This document shows, one piece after another, positions 32,801 to 44,800 of a stretch of DNA of 64,000 nucleotides (positions are counted from its first letter, which is position 1; each line of letters starts with the position of its first letter). Origin of the DNA: Gyrodactylus bullatarudis (Eukaryota; Platyhelminthes; Monogenea; Gyrodactylidea; Gyrodactylidae). The DNA is taken from contig SSNU01000110.1 of NCBI GenBank assembly GCA_012064415.1, positions 310,001 through 374,000 on the forward strand, read 5' to 3'. A model generated the notes under the pieces. It ran no database searches, had not been told where the DNA came from, and saw only the letters and a program-made list of their open reading frames with translations. A program made the position numbers and the translations under genes.

Positions 32801-35800
32801 CCTTGATGCTCAGGAATGATAATGTTCTCATGAAAAAATATCAAAAATAGCATTTTGACCGCCCTACTTATAAGTGATGCTAAACTTAAGTTTTCTTGCT
32901 CACAGTTGTGCCCCAGTTTTGGTGTATGAGAAATCGCAGCACCACTACACCCTATTAAAATTCGTCGACTGAGCATGTAAAATCTTGAAATAAAATAAAA
33001 CGCTTTGATTATTAGTAGTGGGGTTTAAATATTTTAGTCAGTCACTCTTCTTTGTATACTTTTTTTAGGAAGTTTACTGTATTTTTCATGGGAAAAAATT
33101 GAGATGTAGGATTTCTCATACACCAAAACTGGAGCACATTTCAAGGTCATATTGTTTCAAAATTACATCCGGATAAATTTGAAATAGAAATTTGTGAATA
33201 AAAATTCTATCTAGTGTCGTGACTCTGGAGACTTAATGGGGGTTTAGGGGTACTGATAGAATCAGGAGAAAATTGAGACCAAAAACTGGGAATACTTGTA
33301 CAAAAATTTTAATTTTAAATATATATTTTCCTACTTCTTAGTAGATCTCCAATAAGAACTCCCATAAGTAAGTATTAATGATCATGATTAACAGAGAAAC
33401 ATTCAGCATGAATTTTTTTGGTTACAGCATAGAAGGCATAGAATGTTTCTTTAAAGAAGCTCAAAATAGGATAAAATTATCTGACGTAAAAGGTATTCAT
33501 GAGTACGACCATCAATTTTCAAAAATACTTTTAGAACCTCATGTATTCTGAAGCGCCAAATAGGGCTTGAACTTCACAATAAAATAGTAAAAATTTGTAT
33601 TTTGGCTAATATCACTATGCTCCATAAGCGAAATATTTTTTTCGTTCTACATCAATAAAAATAAATCCATCTGATGCAGAATGAAAAGTTGTTCCACTTG
33701 CCCAAATTTTATGCATCAATATCATAATCGGTGAAAACTAGACGAGTTCAATGATCGGGATTTTCGTTTTCGAATAAAAATCGATAATATTCCATTTTTA
33801 GTTATGGACCCCCCGTTTTTTCTTACTGATGACGTCATATCATGTAAGCTTTGCAATGTTTTGCAAATACGAAAATTTGGAATTTTCCCAAAAATAAAGT
33901 TACTGGTTGAGTTCCTCCTTAATAAACAGTATTGAAATATTTTAGCCATATGGAAATATTTTCCCTTTTAAGACGCCTAAAATAATTTATCAAGGGAATT
34001 TTATCTATTGCCCTCGTGATACAATGATTATTCAAATTATGCGAGTCTTATTCACAGATCAAGATTCAAAATTTAGATCGAGGAAAAGTGAAAACAGGGA
34101 TTTTTTCTATTGGAGAGACTAAATAATTTATGTTCGAATTATTGATTTGTAAGAATTCCGTGCGATAAAAAAAGAAGATAAAGAACATGAAATACTGTTT
34201 TTTTCATTTTTTAAAAATTTTTTTCCCGAGATTGATTTTGAGCAGAAAAAGATTAACTTACACTGTGGTTGAAGCCAAGTTGGTGTCTTCTGACTTTAGC
34301 TTCCCATCTAAGGCTAGACCACTTTTCTCCCGATTAAAATGATTCAAAGCTGGCAATAATGTGTACTCATGGCACCAACCTGTTTGATACGGCATAATTG
34401 GCATTCCATCACTGTTTTAAAGAGTAAAATAAATTAAAAATATGAAAGAGATAATTTGATTATTACTTGATGAGAGTAATCTTACATTGTATCTATGACT
34501 TTGGGAAATAGGCTTTCAAAAGAACGTTTTAAACAAATACTATTTTTTTGAAAAAAAACAACTTTCTTTGAATAAGTATAGCAAGCGTTTGACGATTACA
34601 GAGCTGAGATCTTTGTGTATCCCAGAAGATTGATAAATTTTCTATCGAATGAAAGGTTAACGAAGCATATATTGAGACTTGATGATAACCCAGGGGAACT
34701 TTGAGGGTTACATAACATAGATCAACTGATCATCGAAATTAAAAAACTATGGTTTCAAACAAAACTGATGCCAAAAATTTCAAACTGATTCTTTAAATCT
34801 GGACGAAATGACCCACTTTTATCAGTTAAAAATCTGGAAAAGCTAAAACTCCCATTTTACGAAATTTGACATGGAAATTTATATTGGTTGAAAGTGTAGG
34901 GTGGCTAAAAGATTTTTAGGATCAAAACTAGATAGGCCTATCGTTGGTTGGAGAATAATCTCAGGTACGAGGGGCAATAGAATTTCGATCGATTTTACTG
35001 CTTGAAAATTGGTGAAATTTCGATGAATTAAGATCCAAGAACAAGTCTCGCTGAGATTTAGTTTCCTTGATTAATATTAATATATTTATCTAGCCAATAT
35101 CTCAGTTTTAAATCTAAGGTCGATAAAAAATAAAAAATTTGGCAACATTATTCATATGAAGAAAATTTTCCAAGTTACTTTTCTTACCTAGTTGACATGA
35201 AGATGAGAATTTACTATTTTTACAAAAAACGCAATATTTTTCTTCAGATTCACAGAAAAAAATTATTTTTCTGAATTCTTAAACGGAATGAGCTAAAAAA
35301 TTCAATCTGACCAAAAATTAGGCCGTTTTTCGAATTTCGAACTTCAGTAAACTTATGCAGGTGAATTCGAATTCTTCGTTCAATTTTGATCCCAAATATC
35401 AGTATTCAATTGCTTCGAATCATCGAAATCGATAAAAATATTGAGCTTAAAAGTTGAAAAAGTGGAAATTTGATGCATTTTCGAAATTCGAAAAACGGCC
35501 TAATTTTGGACGGATTTAATTTTTTTTGAATATCAACAACTTATTAGCTCGTTCCGTTTTAGAATTCAAAGAATTATTTTTTCTGTGAATCCGAAGAAAA
35601 ATATCGACTTTTTGTAAAAATAGTAAATTCTCATATTCATGTCAATTAGGTTTAGGTAAAAGTGAGTCACATTAACTAGAATCAGAATTTTTCTCTTTTT
35701 TCTGATATACCAAAACACTTCAATTTTTAATAAAAATAAAAAATTGGAAATTTTGGTGATGATCCTTTACGATGTATTCTCAAGCTGTAGGCCATTTAAA

Positions 35801-38800
35801 ATTGTTATTATTCTAGATAATTATTCCCAAATTTAAAAAATTAATTTTCGCAAAAACCATAAACTTTATCCTATCAATTTTTTCGCAATTGGATTAAAAT
35901 TTAAATTCTGTGTCTCATGTGTAGTTAGTTCTTTTTTTTTAAAGTGATGCTTAATAAGAAAACTGCTCAATTTTTTGGGCTTTTTTTGTGAAAATTTTGT
36001 CATGTTTTTCCGATAGACATTCTGACAAGATTTTTCGAAATTTTAAATAGATCAAAATTTTATGAGCTTTCCAGATCTGTTATTGGCTTTTCCTTAGCTT
36101 ATCACAAACAGGTTCAAAATTTGAAATTTTTGAAGTGTGATTTTTTCTTCATTTTTTCCATTTTCAGTTTTAAATTTTAAATTTTAGATCAAGCTATCTT
36201 CAAAATCAAAAAAGTTCATATTTTCAATTTACTCAACTGATTATCTCAACGGTTGATGAAAAACCAAAAAGGTGAAATAAATAAGTAGATCAAGAAAATA
36301 TAAAAAACCGACAGTTCAAATTTTGAGACTTATTTTATTCTAAGGATCCCATGGCTTCGAAGATTACTAAAATCATTAAATAAATATTCATGTTGATTAA
36401 CTATTTTCTTTGAAATTTCGTGAGTCTTTGAATTAAGACATTGAGAAGTATCATCATAAAAACAATTTTATAATATAACAATAGAAACAAAAATTAACGG
36501 GATGAAAAATTTACTGAATTTAATTCCGGCCACTTTTCTCGTGATCATGTAGCTAAAATGCTTGTCAATGCAGTGTGAGCGAAATATGTCTCAAGTATCA
36601 ACTATTTCTTTTAAAAGCCTAGAATTTTTACGAAAAGCTCAAGGTGTACTGCCTCCCCAACAGAACAGACTGGTCATAAAATAGGACTAAAAGAATTTTT
36701 CAAATTGTGAATATACTCTAGAGAAACTTCCTGTCGTACATGTTTCAAATGTTTCTTTACTAGCTTATAAATTAGATACACGCTGAGTCAAGATATGTGA
36801 CTTCTCCGCTCCGAATCATAGATAATAAAGAGACCATAGCTCTTATTCCTGGTCACCGAAAGCCAGAAAAAAATTAAATCTCGCATCTAAAATTTATAAA
36901 CTCTTCTCTTTTCTTATGGGATTCAAGCTCTATATAATTATTATTATCGGAAATGTTTCAAATTTCCACTTTTTCAACTTTCAAATCCAAAATTTTTATC
37001 GATTTCAAAGATCTGAAGCAGTTAAATATTGATCAAAAATAGGAGTTTTGATCGAAAACCTCTAAGATCTAGTTTACTTACTGATAAGCATTTTGTAGCA
37101 TTAAAAGAACTTAAATCTAATGAAAACATTTTTCTCACCAAACCTGATAAAGGAAAGGGGATAGTTATAATGTATAAGGATGACTATTATAAAGCAGGTT
37201 TTGATTTTCTCTCGGATGAGAGTAAATTTGTTAATACTGGGAGAGATAGAACAACATATTATAAAGAAATGGAATCCATGGAACGATCCATGTATAAAAT
37301 AGCAAAGGGATTGTTTGATAGGAATATAATTTCTGATAAAACCAGAAATTCTATAGCGATGAAACATACAAGGATGTCAAGATTATACCTAGATCCTAAG
37401 ACACATAAGATTGTAGATAATGTAATCCCAGAAGTTTTCCCGATTCGGCCGATCTTGGATATGTCGTCATGTCCGCAACATAATTTAGCAATCTTAAAGC
37501 CTATACATAATTACTATACTTAATATGTTGTAAAAGATACGTTTTCGTTTGTTGATAGAATTAAGGATTTAAATATAGGTTCAAATGAAATGATTACATT
37601 AGATGTAAGTTCATTATTTCCTAGTATACCTATAGAGGAGACTCTTACTATCATCAAATCTTTCATAGATGAACACGATGGTTTTGAAATGCAAAGTAAT
37701 GAGATTGCGTCTCTTATAAGAATCTGTTGTACTAATGTTCCATTGTCATTTCAAAACAAAGTTTTCATTCAAAAAGATGGGATAGCTATGGGCTCACCTC
37801 TTAGTCCTCTCTTAGCTGATATCTTTTTAGGTTGGTTAGAGATGAAGAAGATGTCTGAAACTATCAATACTTTCACTGATGTTTACATCAGATATGTCGA
37901 AGACACTTTTATTCTGATGAAAACTAATGTATCAATAGATGATTTTTTCTTTAAGATGAACTCATTTCATCCGAATATTAAATTCACTATGGAAAGAGAA
38001 TCTGATGGTATTTTGAGTTTTCTAGATGTAAAACTAACCAGAAAAGAAGATGGATCAATTTTAAGAAATATTTATAAGAAGAAGACTGATAACGGGATGT
38101 ATCTTCATTATGCTAGTTTCAGTCCTAAATCTCATAAAATAGGCTTAGTAATTGGTCTAGGGAAGAGGATAAGAAGAATCGAGAGTTCTGAGGAATGGAC
38201 AAATGAAATAGAGAATTCGAAGTCATGTTTGATGGAAAATGGTTATCCATCCAAATTTGTTGACAAATTCATCAATCAACCCATGGTTATAGATGAGGAA
38301 GTTGAAACAGAAGAGGTGGATAAAATTACTATTTACATGAAGCTTAACTTCAAAGGGGATGGTTTCAGTAATGATATAAGAAGAAGACTTAATAATCTCA
38401 TCGATCAACATTACAATAATATACAATTGAAAATTGTATTTAAAACACAGAGATTGTTCAGTTTGATTCATAAGGATTTACTCAAGCCTGAAGAGAAAAC
38501 TCTATTAGTTTACAAATTCCAATGTGATTGTGGAGCCTCGTATATAGGTAGAACGATTAGGAAATTATCTACAAGATCGAATGATCATTTACATAAGGAT
38601 ACCGACATCTTAAACAAGAAAACCACTATGCTTCAATTTCAAATTTTTCCGTTTTATATAAAAACCCTGGAGATGACAGCATAGATGTGTGGGTAAAGGA
38701 GAAATTCTTTATCAATCAACACAAACCTAATCTATGTGTTCAGAAAAACTATTCATATAATCTTCAACTACCTTGGCCGATGTGAGCTTTTTCACTTTTC

Positions 38801-41800
38801 TCTCCATTGTTGCTAATTATTGGAGAGTTTTGGTGTTTTTTCAGCTTGCATTTATTCTTATTTCTAAAATTTTTACTATTTCTTTCATATTTGTAAATTA
38901 TTATTTTCATTCAATTATTTTAATCTTATCATTTTTAAAGATTTGGTTTTAATATATCTTTTACTTCAATTTTAATAAATATTGATATTCAGGATCAAAA
39001 TAGACGAAGATTTGGAATTTGGCCGTAGAATTTGAGAGAAAATTACTCTTACCAAGAAAAAGTTTAATCTCTATATTTTGGATCATTTTCCCTCGTGATA
39101 ATCGAAAAATTCAAATGGTTCGATTTCCCAACGTAATGACGAATTTCTGTGAATTCCTGCAGGCGAATTCGAAATCTTAGTCTAATTTTGATCCTGAATT
39201 TCAATATTTAACTGCTTCAGATCTTTGAAATCGATAAAAATTTTGGATTTGAAAGTTGAAAAAGTGGAAATTTGAAACATTTCCGAAATTCAAAAAACGG
39301 CTCAAATTTGATCAGATTAAATTTTTTCGGAAATTATTTTTGTATTCAAAACTAATCAGCTCATTTCATAGTGGAATCCAAAAAATAAATTTTTTCCTGA
39401 CTTTCTGGATAAAAATATTGAGTTTTTTGTAAAAATAGGAAATTCTCATCTTCATGTCAATTAGGTTTATATTATATTATAATGATCAGAGGTATGAAAA
39501 ACTCACGTGAATTCTTGGCTGTCAATGGTGCAACGATAGAAGGCTCTATTGAACAACATTATATCAGCTACTTGATTTACTATAGGAAAATAATTGATTA
39601 AATTTTTTGCACGATAATATTTTCGAAATTTATCAAGAATATTATTTGATTCTGAATTGATAAGGAAGTTCAGAATCAATTAATGAAATTTTTATTTAAT
39701 TTTTTTACAGCCTTATATACATTATAGAGATTGAACTGAAGAAAATTTCCAAGAATACGAACTAAATATTGAGAACTCTATCAATTCAATAAATTTCCCA
39801 TACCCATTTGGGATAGATTTTTCGTGTTTTAATGTGTTCAATTTTATTTTACATAAAATGTATAATTTCCCCCTTTTATACATCATTCGAATTCTCTCGA
39901 AGAGTCCATTCAGATTCTGACCCAGGCTAAAAATAATTAATTTGTACAACCTACCTAAAAAAGACTAAACATAAATGAAAATTAACATTTTTTCATAAGT
40001 CGTTTACAATCAAACCATTGATTGAGCTGGAGGATTTTATCCCTTCGCAAGAAAATTGAAAATCACTAGAATCATCTCACAAATCTACGACAAAGAATTT
40101 AGATTTTGTCAATGTAATTTTGACAATTTGAAAAATAAAATTTGACTGAATATTAGAGTAGGCCAAATTTTTCAACTTTTCCCAGCTTTCATCTCATTTT
40201 GAAGACTATCGAAAACTAAGCATTTTTTCCTATAAAACTATACGTTTTCGAGTTTGTTCTGATAACCAAAATCTCCATTGAAGATGACAATTTTTGAACA
40301 CGCGCCAATATTTTTTCAATGAATTTCACTACGAGAAAGGACAAAATTAAGATTTCTAGATAAAAAATTTTGAGGTTATCAACTAGAGTGAACGATCGTC
40401 TTAAGAAGGATACAGCGGTGACTAGGCATCTTAGACAGGAAGGACACAAAAATACAAGGGGGTGGCAGGACAGACATTTGAGTGAAGGAGAAATTCTTTA
40501 TTAATCTACTTATAAAACAAACTTATGTGTTCAAAAAAACTATTCTTTTAATTTTCAACTACTTTGGAAGCTTTCTCAACTTTGCTATTCATTGGAGAGC
40601 TCTGGTGTTTTTAGCTTGCATTTCTTATTTTCTTTGACTTTTACTATTTCTTTCAAAATTATCTTTAATTATAATTAGGGCGGCTAAAAATAGCATTTTT
40701 TCAGAAAAAAATAGCACAATTTTCAAAAAATATGGCATTTTATAACATATGAAAATATATAATATGTTTTATACGACTTGTAAGTAAATTATAAAAAAAT
40801 ATTTTTTTCGTTTGGGCAAGACAGAACATTGCGTCCAAATGTGTTATCAGTGATCACTGATCAGACATTTTATTATGGAGCGACTGAGGTTAAATAATAT
40901 CCCAAGCTAAAAAAATTTTCTCCGACCAATGAAAAACCTTCAGAAAAGGCCCTATTATAAGATTGAGACATTTCAGCAACAGCTTGATTCAAATGAAGAG
41001 ATGATGGTAATCAAGAAAAATAAGATTTGTTCTCATGTTACTATTTATCTGACAAGGTCTTAGCCCGAAGAAATAGCAAAATATAGCAATTAATTAGTGG
41101 AAAATAGCATTCGATTTTGAATAGCAGAAAAATAGCAAAATTATTTTCATCAGGAGATATCCTTGATGCTCAAGAATGTTTATTTCATAAATCTCATTAA
41201 AATTCTAGCAACATATCAAAAATAGCATAATTATAATTAAAATGAAGTCTTACTTTATATCATTTTTTATGCTTTTAGGAATGTACAATTGGCCTCAATA
41301 CATATTAATTCTAATCAAGCCTAAAATATAAATTTAGTTCTGTAAATTTAATAAAAACCTTCAGCATACTTTAATCTCAGAGCATAAAAATATATTATTT
41401 TTTTATTCCAACGAATTCAACTTACTGGATAGTTTGAGTTTCTTCACTGTCTTGACAGAATTGTTATCAATAGTTATTTGTACACGAATAGACTCTCCAT
41501 GGAAATATTTCTAAAATAGAAAAGATTTCTTGTATTTCAAAGTTGAAAGAACAATTGCAATTACTTTGGTATCAACATGTACTTTTTGAGTTACTCGAGG
41601 TTCTGTTACCCCAATACAACTTCTGAGCTAAGAATCAAATTATTTGAGATATTTTGAAACCCCATTCAAATAAAAAGGAGGGTTTATTTTCAAGAATAGT
41701 AAAAGAGTAGAGATATGAAAATTGATAGTTAAACTTCAATATGCAACTTTTGTTAGACCATATTTTTCCATGAGTTCCATTAATTCCATTCAAAAATAAA

Positions 41801-44800
41801 TTCATTGATAAATCTGGATTGAAATATTTTCAGACATCTCAATGGAATAGATTAAGTAAAAATCTTTCTGAGAAATTGACCGTAAAATTTGTATTATGGC
41901 TTGAAGAAATGATTTAACGCCTGAAAAATTTTTTTTGTCGAAAGCAGTTGATCACTTTGAAATTGAAGTACACCAGTTATTGAATTATGTTTGCTTTTAT
42001 AGCTTTTATATTCACATGCCATCATACAATGCTTAGTATGTGATTACTACTATTGGATGACGTTTAATAAACTTTAAATAGTCCAAGGACAGAACAAAAA
42101 GGAATGTTTAGCATCGTTCAAAGTCGTAAAAGTTGCAAAAACTAGTGAAAAATCATAATTTTGTCATATCTCGTAGTAAAATTCATTGAAAAAATCTTGC
42201 CACATATTAAAAATTTGGGTTAAATTAGAGAACAGTTGCCCCCTCTTATTTCTCTCCAAGTTAACTATGAATCGTGTAGGTCTTTTTATTATTGATGACA
42301 TGAAAACTCACCGCAAGGGATTCGTTTTCATTTCATCGATGTTAAAAAGCCTTTGGTCTCTTTTTCATTTAGAAAAATTACTGCAAATGTTTTATAGATT
42401 AACCAAAATTTGTCATTTTCAATCGAGATTTTGTATATCAGTAAAAACTTGAAAACGTATAGGAAAATATTTTAGTTTTCAGCAATCTTCAAAATGAGCT
42501 GGGAAAAGTTGAAAAATTTGGCTTTCTCTACTTTGTAAATATAACTGTTATACCTACAAGTAGTATAGAGATAGGTTAATCAATAAAAATTAATTTACAG
42601 TAAAAATATTTCTATTGAAACATCTTATTTTTATTGAAACACAGTGAATTTTCACATTTTCACAAAAATTCACTTTTTTCCTATCTAAATGTATAGAAAT
42701 CACTTGCTGCATTCTGATGGGTCGAGATAAATAATTAGGGGGTAAATATTCGTGTTTCAATAAAGATAAGATGTTTCAATAGAAATATTTTTACTGTAAA
42801 ATTTTCTCGGTACAGGACTTAACCATTCTGCAGGATTTTAAATACTCCTGGCTGACTTCCTTAGATGTAAGATTTAGAATTCTAAAAGTTAATACCAACT
42901 GGAAGAAATAATAATCAGTATTATTTGAGCAATGGTTAGAGAGAGAAAAATGGAGGAAATTCTTCAATCCAACCAAGAAAAGATGTATTTTTAATCTTTT
43001 AATGTTGTTTGCTTTTATGATATTTTCCTTCATGGATTTATATTATACATGGGAAAGTTATCCCATGTTATCCAAAGTAACAGATTTATATTTCCTCATG
43101 AATGAATGAATAAGGATAATAACATGAAAATTATCCTTATATATGTTTGTTTGTTGCCTAGATTATCGTTATGTAAACTCCTAGATCAAAGTGAGATTTC
43201 CATCATCTCTATGCCTAGTTTGTATTCTTCTCGAGTAGGCAAGATAATTGAGTCTAGTTTTCTTTGTTTTATTTCAATTTTTACAATCAGAAAATGTGTA
43301 AGCTTATACAGAGAAAGTTTTTTTATAAATCTTAATGCCGTGTTAAATGTCGGGGGTTAAATTCAAACAACTTACAGAATACATTTAAGCTATAAAAAAA
43401 ATTTTGATCAAAAAATAAATTTTGATTAATCATGAGATTCAAGAAAAAATATCCTTGAATTCTTCTTATGTCTTAGTGGAATTTACAAGTTCAAATTCGT
43501 TACTACTTTTTAGTAAGTAAATTATTCATTGATTTTGTTTATTCAATGAATGGAGTAAATTAGAATGAAATTCAACTGACAACTTACTCCTTTATCCAGA
43601 GTCATTTCAAGTTTGATAGATCCGCTAGACATGAGGAAGTCTTTGTTAATAAAAGCATTTGGTTGTGGGACCTTTAGCTCAGTGGGAATGTAGTTGAATT
43701 TTCTAATGACCAATCTTACAAAATTTCTGTTAAAAAAAGAAAAGAAAAGTCTGTATTTATGATTGAGATAATAAGAGAGGAAAACAAAAAAAGAAATATA
43801 TAATATATTCAATGTAGGCCATTTTTTAATAGGGATAAAAGAAATTTCTGACAGAGAATAAACTGAAACGGATATGTATTTAATATTAATGAATAGGACA
43901 TTTATTCATTTAATCGAGATAATGGGATGGAAACAAAACTACTAATGAACTCAAAGTTGATCGTTGGTTCTTTGTACAACATATCGAATGGATGAAATCA
44001 ATTAAAAGGATGAATTTATCCATTTTAAAGGAGCATGAAAAGCGATGAACTCGGTGAATCAATTTCGTAAACTCTTGAAAGTTATAACTACTTTTTCTTG
44101 AAAATGACGAAAAGTGTACCTATGGAATCGGTTTCCTTCACTTGATGAACCATTGCACAAAAATTTGATAAATATACCTAGTCAGTTTAATAGTCTGATC
44201 AGAGCCAGTGAATCTTTCATCAAGACCAGAAGATAAAGAATAGAGCGACCCCTCCTTCTCAAATACTAGCAAAATTAATTAACCATTTAAGCCCCACTGG
44301 TTCATATATGGGACAGGTAACTTTTGCAACTAGTTCTAGTAAGAAGAACTTATTTTCTTTCGAATGGACTATGACTTATCAAGATAAAATATTTTATTGA
44401 GAAGTTATGACAATTTAGAAAAGAACGTTTTTGAAAATTTTTCAAATGTCCTAGAAAAAATAAAGAACGTTTTTTTGAAAAACCATTCGCAAAGATGGAA
44501 GAGAAAAAAGAAAAAAGTCATATCTTGAAATTAAAACGTTAGCCAATTTTGTTTAAATACAGAAAAACGAATACTGAAACATAATCCAACAGTTTAACTC
44601 AATGCTCAACACAGGAAATAATTTCTCTTGATCTGATTAAAAGGCAGACTCTGGGGAAAAATGAGAGAAACTTGACCTCTCCACGAATGATTATTTGAAT
44701 TAAATAAAACAATCAGAGACCATAAAGAATCAGCATTCAATTTTGATGAATGGGCAAGATTTCTTATTGGGATAATTAAAAAACAGAGAAATCAATTTAG

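Larger units (their letters stand above)
29852..34261 (-). other. Arrestin intron 7
   Basis: 4.4 kb of AT-rich DNA. It holds the second copy of the 80-275 repeat (32085-32252), a hAT-like repeat fragment (32690-32870) and a 25-bp inverted pair (32908-32933 / 33108-33133). The rest shows nothing recognisable. Confidence 0.7.
34412..39506 (-). other. Arrestin intron 6
   Basis: 5.1 kb. Contains a foldback repeat (35186-35651), a dispersed repeat (36747-36860), a reversed copy of the foldback split by a PLE (36946-39062) and a half copy of the foldback (39170-39471). The remaining stretches, for example 35660-36740, are AT-rich with no recognised feature. Confidence 0.75.
39580..41425 (-). other. 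Arrestin intron 5
   Basis: 1.8 kb holding a PLE 3' fragment (40375-40665) and a hAT-like repeat (40667-41245). The remainder is unremarkable. Confidence 0.7.
41511..43587 (-). other. Arrestin intron 4
   Basis: 2.1 kb with the possible cassette exon (41565-41627), an LTR-like scrap (41985-42085) and a MITE (42598-42796). Frames elsewhere have no recognisable content. Confidence 0.7.
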
